Source: Notamacropus eugenii
Lineage: Eukaryota > Chordata > Mammalia > Diprotodontia > Macropodidae
Assembly: GCF_028372415.1 (NCBI RefSeq)
Contig: NC_092876.1
Coordinates: forward strand, 220,273,528 to 220,337,527
Length of the DNA: 64,000 nt
Reading direction: 5' to 3'
The position numbers were made by a program, and so were the translations under genes. The first letter of the stretch is position 1; the number at the start of each line of letters is the position of its first letter. This document shows positions 32,170-43,692 of the stretch, one piece after another. The notes beneath the pieces were generated by a model that saw nothing but the letters and a program-made list of their open reading frames with translations, was not told the origin of the DNA and made no database searches.

Positions 32170-32335
32170 GGTAGGGTAGCAATCATTACCCTCCATTATT
32201 TTTCACCTACATAAACTGAGGCACAGAGGAATTAAATAACTGCTTTAAGGTAATACATCTAGTTAGTATCAAAGCTAGGACTAGTACCCAGAGCTCTTAC
32301 TAACAATCAACTCAGTAATTCTTTTTCTACCAGGC
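32170..32335 (-). mobile_element. SINE, antisense
   Basis: 'aaactgaggcacagaggaat' and 'gctaggactagtacccagag' are the reversed CORE and head. Confidence 0.6.
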
Positions 32336-32594
32336 AAATCACATTGCCTCACAACGGCAGAGATGGAATATTTTGGCATTGCTCCCTATGCCCCATCTCT
32401 ATAACTTCCTCTAGATGGTGAATATTGATTTTTGCCTCCTCCTGCTACTTTCTGTTTAGTCATATGAATATAACCTTCCCTTTGGATGATATTAATCAGC
32501 TCACTTAACTTTTCTTGGAACAGTGGGAGGCAAAAAAGGAAGAATGGAAAAATAACTGAGAAGAAGATGAGAAAAGTGTGGACTTCCACACAGT

Positions 32595-32665
32595 TAGAAG
32601 GCAACAGGGAGGTGCAGTGGACAGAGTGCCAGTCAGGTCCCTAGGAAGCTTAGCCTCATGTAAGT
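32595..32665 (+). mobile_element. SINE head fragment
   Basis: 'gggaggtgcagtggacagag' is a tRNA-related SINE head; the rest is lost. Confidence 0.5.
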
Positions 32666-33830
32666 GTGGCTGAAATTGGGGAGGAGGGATGAAAGCAAGA
32701 TACCTGAAGATATCTTTGCAGTAGACTCAAAAATAACCTACGCAGAGTCTTAACTAAATAGTTCAAATGCAATCTGCTTAGTTAGTCCTATTTTTTTTCA
32801 TGCTCCCACTCACCCCCTAAATCTCCATTTCCCTGTGTTTTATTTCTGTCCCAGTACAACTGCTGCTTGTGCTTTTTAGCATTTGGGAATAATATGGAAC
32901 TATTTTTGGATGCTTCCAATGTTTTGGCATCAAAATAACCATACGCAACAAATAAATTCCTTTATTAAAATCATGGAAATTAATGAGGAAGATAGTTCTT
33001 AATATTAGGTCACTTAGTCAATTACCTCTTTTCTTGTCTAGGGCAAGATTATTCTCAGTAGTCAATTTTCTAGTACTCTGCTGCCTATTTTTAAATGTCC
33101 TAACCAACAGTTGTTCTGCCACCTCCTTTGGGAGATCATTCTACCATCTTCTCATTTGCTCTTACAGGGGCTTTCCCGGCTAATTGGCTTCACCTTGAGG
33201 TTTCTTCATTTTCCTTCTTTTCTTTTCTGTCTTATAATGACACCATTTCTTTCACCTTATTCATCTCTGTGAAAACAATTTCCATAGTCTCACAAATTAT
33301 TATTCAGAACAATTCATCTATTTTTCCTAATCAAAAATACACATTTGAAATTTAACACTTGTTATATATAGGCATAACTCCTCTTCCTCTTCCTCCTCCT
33401 CTTCTCCCTCTGTCCATGTGGTGAGTCATAGTGTTACATGTAGGTACTCTCTCCAAAGGAATATAAATTTTGATTGTTTATATTTCACAAGGTATCTTGG
33501 GATTTAGGGGCTAGATTTCTTTTCTTCCCTATGTAGTCTATCATTGGTTGGTTATTTGTTCTGTTTTGTCTCTTGTAGTTTTCAATTGTGAAATTTAGAG
33601 ATATAGCTCTAGAAAACCAGGTTTTGATAAAGTCCATTGTGATTCAAATGAAGCTATTTAACTATGCCTTGAAACCCAAATCATGCTGCCTTTCACTAAT
33701 TGGCCAATAATAGGTCCCACTCCAAGCCTCACTTCCTCTTTGTTTGGGTTTTAAGGTCTCAGAGTGAGTATAAATAGCAGCCTTTTCTGTTCTAGCCAAA
33801 AACTCCTGGACTGATTCTTTTGTGAAGGGA
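32666..33830. other. Mostly unrecognised
   Basis: 33380-33412 is a CTT/CTC-rich run. 33640-33830, including 'gagtataaatagcag' (a TATA-like word), may be the upstream part of the repeat that follows or an old LTR; I could not decide. Confidence 0.4.
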
Positions 33831-33834
33831 AACC

Positions 33835-34133
33835 AATCCATCTTTTGCCTCAGTTCTTACCTAGTCTTTAATTACTGAATGGGTGTTGCCTCAGATAAAC
33901 TGAGACCTGGGAAAGGCCTTAGCTTAAAAGGGCCAAGGTCCTGGGTACACTGCCATCTGGGGCCATAGTCAGTTATTCTGACCTATATCTTGCCACTAGA
34001 TTCTGATGACTCTGAAGGAGAAAGTGAGGTTAATGACTTTGCACAGTTTTGCCTCTTTTAAATCCAATTCACTTGCAAGTCAAGACATCACCCTCCTGAT
34101 GCCATCGGTCTTTTTCAAGAACAGAGGATGAAC
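33835..34133 (+). mobile_element. Marsupial dispersed repeat, probably RTE-type LINE 3' end
   Basis: 'tcttacctagtctttaatta', 'gaatgggtgttgcctcagat', 'ctatatcttgccactagatt' and 'gatgccatcggtctttttca' end in 'acagaggatgaacaataata'. The same series is found reversed at 58.0-58.3 kb, which proves it is a dispersed family. The AACAA-type end resembles the Mar-1/BovB tail; the class is inference. Confidence 0.7.
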
Positions 34134-34139
34134 AATAAT

Positions 34140-35340
34140 ATGGGCATTCGTCTCTGAAAGAATCACTCACCTCTAGCCTTTTCTGAAGATTTACCAGCTG
34201 TGAGTACAAAGCCCTTGTCTGGGTTGAATTATATCTACAAGTGAACAGGGTACACTTCCATCACACCATGCCCGCAACTAAATTTTCCAGAGTCAGAGGG
34301 ACACAGGTGTTTCCTCTCTTACCCCCCAAAGAAATGCAGTGGGTAAGCTATCCTAGTTGTTTTCTAGGGTACACAACCTCTGGCATCAATAATTCTGTCA
34401 CCTGGCACTCTCTGTCTTCTATGTTCTATACTATGTTCAGCACCATTGAAAAAGGAATTCATCGATAAGTCATTAGGCAGGAAGCAGTATAGGCCTAGAA
34501 CATGGTTGAATAATCTAGCTCTCCAACGGATCCTCCAAGAATCACCTTTCTACTTTCTCCTTAGAACTTGGAGTACTTTTTATTATGTTTTGCTATTGAC
34601 AATTTTTCCAACTCTCTAGTTATCCTTCTATACATGGTCTTCTTTGTTTTCCACCTTTCTCTTCTTCCTTTCCTTTACACAGTTTTATTTGGTGAAATGT
34701 TAGGGAGTTCCAAATGACAAAGCTCTCTAATAAATAAGGGTTACCTGTCTAGCTTTGGGAAGCCTATGGTTGCCCCAGGGTGAACAGATTTTCTGGAAGG
34801 GAAAAATGAGTTTTTCATATGAAAGGTAAATTAACTCAGAATATTAGGTATACATTCATTCATGTATCCAACAAGAATTAACTGAATGCCAACCTTCTGG
34901 AAGGTCTGACCTTCTGTATAATTATTCCAAAAGAATGAAAGGAATTACAAAGGGAATCAGTTTCAAGGTTTTACAATTCTATCTCATTTTGTGACCTGCT
35001 ATATTACATAGTTTGGGGACTCAGTCCATAAAAATCTCTTTCTCCTTTATTTCCTTCTCTTGCCCTGCATCATTGATAATGGTGATAGTGAAGCAAAATA
35101 CAGAGCCTAGACAGAGAGCAATGAAAATAACTGAAAAGACACGAGGCAAGAGCAAGGCAGGGGAGGTGTAGGGAGGGTGGATAAAAAGGAGCTCATGGCA
35201 ACCTAAGAGTAGCTGCCAATGTAATCCTCTTGTTGTTGGAACCAAGCTGGGGTTTTATTTCTGTTTCCTGGCCAAGAGCTCACACATACATATAGCTAGC
35301 CTAATAGTGTTTCCTACAAACTTGTTCAAAGTCATTGTTG
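34140..35340. other. No recognised feature
   Basis: About 1.2 kb, nothing identified. Confidence 0.45.
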
Positions 35341-35344
35341 CTCT

Positions 35345-35548
35345 GAGATTATAGGATCATGGGATCATGAACTAAAGCTGGAAATGACTCTAAAAGTCAT
35401 GTCATCCAACCATATCATTTGAAAAAAGAGAGGTCTAAAGATATGTAGGGGCTTGTTCAAGTTCACTCACCTAGTAAGTAGCAGGGCCAGAATTGAAAGC
35501 TAGGTCTTCTAACTCCAGATTTACTGTTTTTCTATGCTACTCGTAAAA
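35345..35548 (-). mobile_element. SINE, antisense (Ther/MIR-like)
   Basis: It opens with 'ttataggatcatgggatcat' and 'agctggaaatgactctaaaa', then 'ctagtaagtagcagggccag' and 'aggtcttctaactccagatt'. Confidence 0.75.
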
Positions 35549-35689
35549 ATTTGGCTATTGTGGAAAAAAAACAAACAAACAAACAAAGAAGAAATTGCAA
35601 TAAAGATGTATTTTATCATTATAATTAATTAATCCTATATTAATTTAATTTCTATTTCATTAGACTAGAAAGCTAGGATGATTTTTTTC

Positions 35690-35762
35690 CTTTCTTTGTA
35701 ACTTCAGAGCTTAGCATAGATCCTGGCACATAATAAGTGCTTAATAAATGTTTATTGACCTT
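35690..35762 (+). mobile_element. L2 3' end fragment
   Basis: 'cagagcttagcatagatcct' and 'taagtgcttaataaatgttt' are the L2 terminus. Confidence 0.75.
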
Positions 35763-35814
35763 CTGACCTAAAAAATAAAACTCACTGTAGGGGGAGATGA
35801 GCTATGGGAAGGGA

Positions 35815-35885
35815 AGATCAAACGAGATAATGAATGTAAAGTGCTTTCAAAACCTTAAAGCATTATGTGTGTCACCTATTATTAT
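35815..35885 (+). mobile_element. SINE tail fragment
   Basis: 'gatcaaacgagataatgaat' and 'gtaaagtgctttcaaaacct' are a CORE-SINE tail. Confidence 0.6.
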
Positions 35886-35892
35886 CTTGCTC

Positions 35893-36565
35893 TTGTCTTT
35901 TTTAACCTAGTCCATCCCACACACAGCTGTCAGTGATTTTTATTGAATATAAATGTAACTACGTCACTCTCCTATTCAGTAAACTCCAGTGGCTCTCTAA
36001 ATAGGCAAAACATAAAATACTCTGATTAGCCTTGAAAATCTTTCACAAAACAGTTCCTCTCCTGTACTTCAGCCAAACTAGCCTTCTCTCTTTTCTTTAC
36101 CCATGACACCCCATCTCCTGTCTTCCAACCTTCCCACTGATATTCCCTCCCACCCTTCCAGACTTTAGATTCCCTCTTAGCCTGGTTCACCTCAGAGAAC
36201 CCCTCTCATTCTCCAAGCCCCACTTTAAATCCCATCTTTTGCATGAAGCCTTTCCTCATCCCCTCAATTGCTAAGGTTCTCCTTCCATCACTGGCTTATA
36301 ATTTTTATATTTTTTCTTTATATTTATGGTGTATAAATTTATACAAGGTGGTAAAAAGTTCTAGTCCTCTAAGCCTTACTAGTTTCAAACTACACTGAAC
36401 CCTTTAGTACACCCTATATTTGGTGCACCCTACACTCATTTATCTTAGAACATAGTAAACTGCAGTGCAGGGATTGTCTCATCTTCCTATTTGTATACCC
36501 AGCACCTAGAACAATGCCTGCCACCAGTATACTCTTAATTAATGCTTTTGGATTGCTTGATGGAC
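35893..36565 (+). mobile_element. L2 3' coding region and end
   Basis: 'actacgtcactctcctattc', 'aaactccagtggctctctaa', 'catgaagcctttcctcatcc' and 'tatacccagcacctagaaca' follow L2 in order over about 670 bp. Diverged, with no open frame. Confidence 0.85.
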
Positions 36566-38370
36566 AGTAACAGTTCTGGGACAAGTGGATATCCACTTAA
36601 ATGTTATCATTATTAATACTTTAAGTTTAATTTTCTCTGCGCTATTGCACAAATGGATGAAATGACAAGTACTGAAATGGGAGCACATCTTTTGTAGGAT
36701 CACTGAGAAGCATCTTCAGAATTCACACAGGAGACATGATGGGGATGATGCAGACCTCATCCTCTTTCCGAGGGGTTTTGATTGTCTATATTTGAAAGCT
36801 TTTCTATCCACATAGCTTGTATCTGATGTGATGACATCTATAACAAACTTTGTCCTTAAATTTTTATTTCCCAGTGCTATGTTGGGTGATTGTGCACAGT
36901 ACTTTTACCTGTGACAATTCATCGTGTTCAGGACACCTTATTGGTGAATTGCCAAGCCGATTTTGAGCTATTTATGTTGTAGCTGCTATTGGAACAATTG
37001 ATATGTGACTGGCTAGTATGATGTCATCCAGCTGCAGTGACACAGTTTGCATATATTGATAACAAATTCTTCTGAAGAATTTTATGTGAAGTTAACCTTT
37101 CCTTTAGTCTGCAAGATGAGTTGCATGACCTATTTCACTGTTCTTAAAGTTAGATAGCTGCATCTCTGTATCAATACAGTGCTTGCTTCTTTCTCTTTTT
37201 AAATGCCGTGTTCAGAATGAATTCCCATTGATTGGTAGAGACTGCTTTAAGGGAAAAGATAAAAACTACAAATACAGCCTTTGCAGGGACAGGTGGTTAG
37301 TAGCAGAAAATATTTTCCTGCATTGGGGCAGAATGAATTCTGCTTTCCTTCATCCAGCAATATGTCTCTGCAGAGGCTGACAGACAGGTCTGACAATGGA
37401 ACAAAACTTAATTTTCTCCCTTTACAGCCACAATGCTGTCAGTCCGATCCCCTTTCGGAATACTCTGCTGCACTCCGAATGTCACTTTGAGCTCCTGACA
37501 GAGGCAGGGACACAATGGTCTAGAGACTGCTAGAGGACTGAATTCTGCAGTTGGGTCCCTCCCCAACCCTGTTGGGAAGCCAGTCTGTTTATCACTGCCT
37601 ACAAGGCAACAAAGAGAATCACAGAAGTGTCCTTTACCAAGACTAGAATATAATGGAGGAAAATGCCGTTGTGACTGGTGATCTGGAGAACTAAATTACA
37701 AAGCATAATTTCTATGCAGTTATTTAAAGTCATCAACAGTAAAGGAAGGTGAGATTTCTGGATTCAATTTGGCTGAAATTGGCTTTCTCCTAAGACTAAT
37801 TTGTAAAGGTGCTTCTGTTTACAATCTAAACAATGCTCTGACCTTCTTTAAGGAAAGGATGACTATCTAGTTTTTTCCCTCAGTCTCGGAGTATATTAAA
37901 AGCTTTAATTTTTTAAAATGCTTATGGTATGGTAGACGTTTCAGGATGTTGAGTCAGTTTGATTGATTATTGACTGATTGAGCTTTCTAAAGGCTTAGAC
38001 AATCAGCTTCTTTCAATATAATTCTAGACAATGGGGTTAAGAGTTGTTATATTTTAGGAAAATTCAATTGAGCAAAACACTTTAATTGCTACTACTGTTA
38101 TCTCAGAGGAATAGCCTATGCCCCTCAAGAAAAAAAAAAAACAGCTCTAAGTGAGAATGACAAATAAAAAACACTAAAAGGCAACTGAACTCAGTTAATT
38201 GCAATCTTGGTCTTGAAGAAGAAATAATAAAATAAAATAATAAAACTCAGTTTCCTCTTCTCACCAGAGAGGTTTTAGACTATGGGTGCAAAATATTGCA
38301 CATTCTATTTATCTGGTGGTTGTGCTCATTTGTTTTTCCTTGTAATCAGGGAGGGCATATATCTGAAAAT
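36566..38370. other. Repeat-poor, unrecognised
   Basis: 1.8 kb with no repeat I can name, the longest such stretch outside 28.97-31.1 and 9.7-11.5 kb. Only an A-run at 38130-38142 and some AAATA runs near 38225-38245 stand out. Confidence 0.5.
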
Positions 38371-38374
38371 AACA

Positions 38375-38605
38375 ATAGGAATAAGAATAGCTAACACTTA
38401 CACAATACTTTAAGTTTTGCAAAGGACTTTAAATATGTTGTCACATTGTATCCTCCCAATAGTCATATGCAGTAAGAATTATTATTATCTTTATTTTACT
38501 GATGAAGAAACTGAGGAATACAGAAGCTAAGTGATTTGCCCAAGGTGCACAGCTAAGTAGCGAGGCAGTATTTGCACTCAGATCTTCTTGATTCCAAGTG
38601 CAGCA
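38375..38605 (-). mobile_element. CORE-SINE, antisense
   Basis: 'atagctaacacttacacaat', 'ttattttactgatgaagaaa' and 'cactcagatcttcttgattc' give a near-complete reversed element. Confidence 0.8.
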
Positions 38606-38639
38606 TGACAGACATTGTAAATGTACAAAACATATTTGT

Positions 38640-38730
38640 AGGTATGTGTATATTCATGTGTGTGTATATATACATATATGTGGGAGTTGCATAGTGTGTG
38701 TGTGTGTGTATGTAGATATAGATGTAGATT
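38640..38730 (+). repeat. TG/TA-rich microsatellite
   Basis: Contains a pure (TG)n run at 38694-38709 flanked by TATA-type repeat. Confidence 0.85.
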
Positions 38731-38844
38731 ATTTAAGTGGAATGTTTATATTAAGTTTTGGACAGTTTGGAAAACATTCAGAAAAATTTCAAATCCTCTC
38801 CTTAAGAAGTGTTGTTCCTTTGTTAGCAGATAATTTGAAGAAAA

Positions 38845-39000
38845 GGGATCACCAATGGAAAGAGTGTAGGTTTTGGAGTCAGAGATCTGAATTCAAATCC
38901 TGAACCTGCCCTTTACTACCTGTATGACCTTGAAGAAGTAAATTAACCCACTTGACTCTTATTTACTTATAAAATGAGGGAGATGGATTAAACACCCTCC
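38845..39000 (+). mobile_element. MIR-like SINE
   Basis: 'caatggaaagagtgtaggtt', 'ctgaattcaaatcctgaacc' and 'ttataaaatgagggagatgg' follow the element. Confidence 0.75.
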
Positions 39001-39014
39001 TTATCATATAGTAC

Positions 39015-39145
39015 AAACCTTTTATCTTGTAGAGGAGGAAACTAGAACCTTCAAAAGGTGAAGTTACTTTCCCAAGGACACAAAAGTTGTCAGCACCCCA
39101 CAAACAAAACTAGAACTCCAGCCACCTGTTCTTCTGTTCTAAAGG
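39015..39145 (-). mobile_element. SINE, antisense, weak
   Basis: 'tagaggaggaaactagaacc' and 'aaactagaactccagccacc' are a reversed CORE and head. Confidence 0.5.
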
Positions 39146-39267
39146 ATTATTTTTAGTAATAATCATGTAATAATTACCAGGTATGTTGGAAATGGAAATG
39201 TTAAATTAGCATAATAATTATATTAATTATCATCATTGTGAGAAAAATTATGTTATTTATCTTGGGG

Positions 39268-39480
39268 AAATAGAGAGGTAGGTTTGAAGTCAGAAAGCCC
39301 TGGGTTCAACTCCTGTATTGGCCACACACATTCATGCCATGTGACCAAGAGCAAGTCTCTGAGCCTTCCTTACATGAGGCAACTAGCTGAACTCCCACCT
39401 ATGAAAAGTTGCTGATCTCTATCAGGAAAGAGAGTTTCTACACTTTGAGTTCCTTGTGTTAATGACATTATGGGTCCCAA
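39268..39480 (+). mobile_element. tRNA-headed marsupial SINE with non-L2 tail
   Basis: The head 'agaaagccctgggttcaact' is followed by a tail including 'gttgctgatctctatcagga' and 'ttccttgtgttaatgacatt'. The same tail type is seen at 44.9 kb. Confidence 0.65.
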
Positions 39481-39496
39481 ATGAAAAACAAGGAGA

Positions 39497-39515
39497 AGCT
39501 AGTGGCACAGTGGAT
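39497..39515 (+). mobile_element. Isolated SINE head scrap
   Basis: 'agctagtggcacagtggat' is the first part of a sense SINE, cut off by the antisense Mar-1 that follows at once. Confidence 0.6.
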
Positions 39516-39765
39516 GTTGCTCAGTCGTTTTCACTTGTATCCAACAATGTGACCCCATTTGGGGGTGTTCTTGGCACAGATACTGGAGTGGTTTGCGATT
39601 TTCTTCTTCAGCTCATCTTACAGATGAGGAAACAGAGGCAAACCGGATTAAGTGACTTGCCCAGGGTCATGCAGATAATAAGTATCTGAAGCTGAATTTG
39701 AACTCAGGAAAATGAGTCTTCCTAACTCTAGGTCTGGCACTCTATCTACTGCATCACCATAGTAG
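39516..39765 (-). mobile_element. Mar-1 SINE, antisense, near full length
   Basis: It runs from the reversed BovB-like tail ('gttgctcagtcgttttcact', 'gtgaccccatttgggggtgt') through 'cagatgaggaaacagaggca' to the reversed head ('ggcactctatctactgcat'). Confidence 0.85.
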
Positions 39766-39789
39766 ATCTTATAAATATATACTTACTGA

Positions 39790-39905
39790 CTAGGAGTTAG
39801 GAGACCTGGGCCACAGAACTAGTAAGTATCTAAAGCTGGATTTGAACTCAGGAAAATGAGTCTTCCTGACTCCAGGCCCCATGCTCTATCTACTCATGCC
39901 AGCTA
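39790..39905 (-). mobile_element. SINE head, antisense
   Basis: It repeats the preceding head almost word for word ('gaactcaggaaaatgagtct', 'catgctctatctactca'), so it is either a second SINE or a partial duplication of the first. Confidence 0.7.
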
Positions 39906-39914
39906 ATTGGTCTT

Positions 39915-40140
39915 GGCATGGTGGAAAAAAGTACTGGATTTAGAGTCTGAAAGTCATGAGTGTGAATCATATCTCAGACAGTTCCGAGCTGTGTGCCCTT
40001 GAGCAATTCAAAACCTCTCTTAGTATCAGTTTCCTCATCTCAAGGAAAAATATCCCCATAAAATGGCAGTAGTAATAGTACCTACCACCAGGTTGTGAAG
40101 ATCAAATGAGATAACATATGTAAAACTCTTCACAAACCCT
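39915..40140 (+). mobile_element. CORE-SINE
   Basis: 'ggcatggtggaaaaaagtac', 'gagctgtgtgcccttgagca' and 'gaagatcaaatgagataaca' mark head, CORE and tail. It ends at the AT-rich repeat. Confidence 0.8.
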
Positions 40141-40322
40141 AAAACATGCACATACACAAATACATGTGTGTATGTATAAAATATAGTATATATTTATATT
40201 AACTATCTAGTATACATTTGTATTATATTTATATATAGTATATACATGGTATAGTATATATAGCATATATTTATATTATATTTATAAATATAGTATATAT
40301 TTATATTAGCTATTATTATTTC
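40141..40322 (+). repeat. AT-rich imperfect repeat
   Basis: Variants of 'atatagtatatatttatatt' recur at least four times, each able to fold on itself. Confidence 0.85.
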
Positions 40323-41000
40323 ATGCATGAAAACTTGGGCTTTAGGGTTTTGTATTAAAATTTATGAAAGTAAAAAATATAAATTTAATAAGATGTTTGA
40401 ATTTTAAATGCAAAACTAGTTTAAATGCAAAGAAAAAAATAAAGCATGACTAGGAACAGGTGGTTTGGGAAGTTCAAATAATGTGCAAGTAATATAAAAG
40501 TTTGCTTTTGGAAAAGTAAAATGTTATGATTTCTGTCCTTGATGTATCTTGACTGTAAAGTTTCTAAGGAAGGGTTTGCTATGACATTCTATTTTTTTGA
40601 AGACAGTTATTTAAAAGAAAAAAATCATAGTGCACAAGATTATCTCTGGTGCCTGCGGAAAATGACAGGAAATGACTTTAAAATGGCTAAGGAAAGTATT
40701 TGTGATTTATTAGTCCAGTGAAACGGAAGAGAAGGCGCCCACTTAACAAAGCCGTCAGAGTTGACCTTAACCAAGAAGACTATGATATGGAAACCCATTG
40801 ACCAAATTCATCCCAATTATAGTTACATGATTATGAACAAGTAAGTGTATGAGTCTGCAACTTTGGAATGACTGTAATTTCCATATATAAAATCATCCTC
40901 ACTCCCTAACAACCGCATTGAGGATAAGAAAAGGGACAAAAGAGCTCTATTTCTGAGTATCAAGATTAACTCCAACGAACTCTCCCTGACACCTTCCACA
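40323..41000. other. No recognised feature
   Basis: A 60-codon open frame at 40539-40721 shows no motif. Nothing else is identified. Confidence 0.5.
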
Positions 41001-41004
41001 AGAG

Positions 41005-41125
41005 TAGGATCATAAGATTACAGGTCTAGAGTGGGAAGGGACCTTGAAGGCCACCTCATCCAGTCTCTTCATTTTACAGTTGAGGAATCAGACCCATGAA
41101 GGTTAAGTGACTTGCCCAGGAATTA
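41005..41125 (-). mobile_element. SINE, antisense, fragment
   Basis: 'ctagagtgggaagggacctt' and 'cattttacagttgaggaatc' are followed by 'gttaagtgacttgcccagga'. Confidence 0.65.
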
Positions 41126-41471
41126 TCACTTATTGTAACTATTCTATGGTCACCATTGAATATTACAGCTGGAAGGGGAGTAAAATACCATGTAATACAT
41201 TGTTTCCCAGACCAATTTAACCTTCAAACACTTTGGGGTTAAAATTTACTGGTAGACCCTTTAATGTCAGTCTGGCTTTCTGTGGGGATAAATATCTCTT
41301 GAGTAAAGGGGAAAGGGAAATTTTTAGAGCAAAATAAAAAGAAACAGTCTCTTTTCCAAACTCAAATTGACACCCATGGTAATTGTCTGATTCTTTTGCT
41401 AATACACAATTTTACACTTAATACTTTATGGGCGAAAATATCACGTGTGATCCCTGTTTACATCATGCACA

Positions 41472-41690
41472 TCACAAGGCAGCTAGGTGGTTAGAGTGTT
41501 AGACCTAGAGTCAGGAAGACCTTAGTTCAAATTCAGCCTCCAACATTTACTAGCTGTGTGACTCTGGTTAAGTCACTTCACCTCTTTTGGCCTCAATTTT
41601 CTGAGCAACAAAATGGTGATAATAATAGCACCGATCTTGCAGGCCTGTGAGGATTAAAGAAGATAAAACTGCAAAGCTATTGTACAATGG
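41472..41690 (+). mobile_element. CORE-SINE
   Basis: 'aggcagctaggtggttagag', 'gtcaggaagaccttagttca', 'actagctgtgtgactctggt' and 'gtgaggattaaagaagataa' show a near-complete element. Confidence 0.85.
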
Positions 41691-41799
41691 AATAGGCTAC
41701 ATCAGAATGTAATGAGTTCCTCCCTAGTGAAGGTCTCTAAGCAATGACTTCTGGGGCGTTGTAGGAGAGAGTCTTTTTCGGATTATAGATGGTCAAGGT

Positions 41800-42150
41800 C
41801 AAGTCAACAAGCATTTATTAAACATCTACTGGTGCCAGGCACTTGACTAAGCAAATAGCCATGTACAAACAAGACCTATAGAGGATAAAATGGAGATAAT
41901 CTTAGAGGGAAGGCACTAAGATTAAAAAAGGAGGTGAGGGAGCATAGCACCTAAGAAATACTTTTCACAGAAGGTTGGACTTTAGCTGAGATTTGGAGGA
42001 AGCCAGGGAGAAGAGATGAGGAAGGAGAGAATTTTAGGCATAGGAGACAGTCAATGAAAATGCCTAGAGTCAGAGGAACATCAAGGAAGCAGACATCACT
42101 GCAACACAGAATACATGCAATAACGTAAGAAGGTTGGAAAGGTAGTTTCT
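41800..42150 (-). mobile_element. L2 3' end, antisense
   Basis: 'caagcatttattaaacatct', 'gtgccaggcacttgactaag', 'gagatttggaggaagccagg' and 'gaggaacatcaaggaagcag' are the reversed L2. Confidence 0.8.
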
Positions 42151-43125
42151 GAATTCACTTCCAACTGAGGTCCCCAAGAGGGTATCATGGACTACATTTC
42201 AGGAAACCCTGATAGAGTCCAACTCCTATATTATATAGAGAATTTACGTGACCTATGACAAGGAACAGCTCACAGAGACAAGCCCGCCAAATAGCCCACC
42301 ACTCACTTCATGACTCACAGTTTGGGCAAAGGAGCCTGCTAGCCTGTCAGAAACAATGAGGGAAAATATGTATTCCCTGTAGGCAAAACAAGAGAACAGG
42401 AAGAAGGGAGAATTCACTTTGCAGAGTTTGGAATTTCTTTGGGTATAAAACAAAACCTAAACATTTTGTTTCCTTTGGAACAACAAACAGGTTTATTTCT
42501 TCTTAAGGCAGCATTATCTCTGATAAGAATAAAGTTGTTTATATGTCTAATGTTAAAAAAAAAAAAAAAACAAACCAGACTGCCAGGACAATTAACAAAG
42601 CATAGGGACATGAGACTTCCTTTCTTCTACCCTGGGCCTCCACCCTTCTTGTTTCCCTAGAGAACATGGATACTAATCAGAGAGAGGGGAGGGAGTAGGT
42701 CCCAGGGTCACTCTCTTTCCAGCTGTTCTCTGGGTGGAGCCTCTATGCTTTGCTAAAGCGGACCTAAAAATTTTCCCCTTGGATCCTGGCTGTTTCCCGA
42801 AAACCTTTGGAAACAGCAAGAACAAGGGAATCTCATCATATCACGTGTTCTTGCAGGCAGAGATCCTAAATGGAACTTCAGTCCTACACTGAAAGGCAGG
42901 AAGCCAGGAGTATTTTTCACTGAAGGCAGGAAGAAAATTTCTGCCTTTCTTTGATGCCCTTTGTTACTACTAACCTGAATAGAAGAGGCTGTGCTTGGAA
43001 GCCCAGTCAGATTTTTATGCCAAGCCCTACTGATCATCAGCTCCATCAAATACATGAGTCCACAGCGCTACTCGCTCTACGTTTCTTCCTTCTCTGCCTG
43101 TTGCAATGGACTAGTGATTATTGTC
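42151..43125. other. Unrecognised, with an A-run
   Basis: The A-run at 42554-42569 could be the tail of a retroposed piece upstream (42430-42553), but I do not recognise its source. Confidence 0.45.
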
Positions 43126-43127
43126 CA

Positions 43128-43378
43128 GAAGCTGTGTGGCACAGTGGATCAAGAGATGGAGTGAGGAAGACCTGTCTTTAAATCTGGCCTCAGACACTCA
43201 CTAGCTGTGTGACCTTGAGCAAGTCACTTAACCCTGTTTGCCTCCATTCCTCATCTGTAAAAAAAAAAAAAAAAAAAAAAAAAAACTGGAGGAGGAAAAG
43301 GCAAAACACTCCAGTGTCTTTTCCCAAAAAACAAAAACAAATGGGGTCATAAAAAGTTGGACATGACTGAACAACAAG
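43128..43378 (+). mobile_element. Mar-1 SINE with an internal A27 run
   Basis: Head 'gctgtgtggcacagtggatc', CORE 'ctagctgtgtgaccttgagc', then 27 A at 43259-43285 in place of the usual 'aaaatgagc', then the BovB-like half ('aaacactccagtgtcttttc', 'gttggacatgactgaacaac'). Full length. Confidence 0.9.
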
Positions 43379-43690
43379 AGTAACTGTTGTCATTCATTAC
43401 TGGATCAACGAACATTAAAATACAAACCTGATACATGAGTCTAGGAAGATAATGGACAAGAAAAGTCAGCTGAAGCATTGAAATTAATCCCCCTCTTCTA
43501 ACTCTTCACAGATCCTCAATTCCTTGACTGGTGGTAGAAAAGCTACAGATCATTCCCTGCCCTAATGGAATATTGCTGATTAATTGTTAAAAAAAAAAAA
43601 AAGTGCCTTAGTTAAAAAGAAAATATCCTTAACCAGCTTCTAAGCAGCAATAGAGATATGGTGGGTTTGTTCTCTAATTTAAGTATCAGT
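43379..43690. other. No recognised feature
   Basis: Includes an A-run at 43589-43602. Confidence 0.5.
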
Positions 43691-43692
43691 AA

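Noticed and set aside
42430..42570. Processed pseudogene ending in the A-run at 42554
   Set aside because: I do not recognise the upstream sequence and no direct repeat was found.
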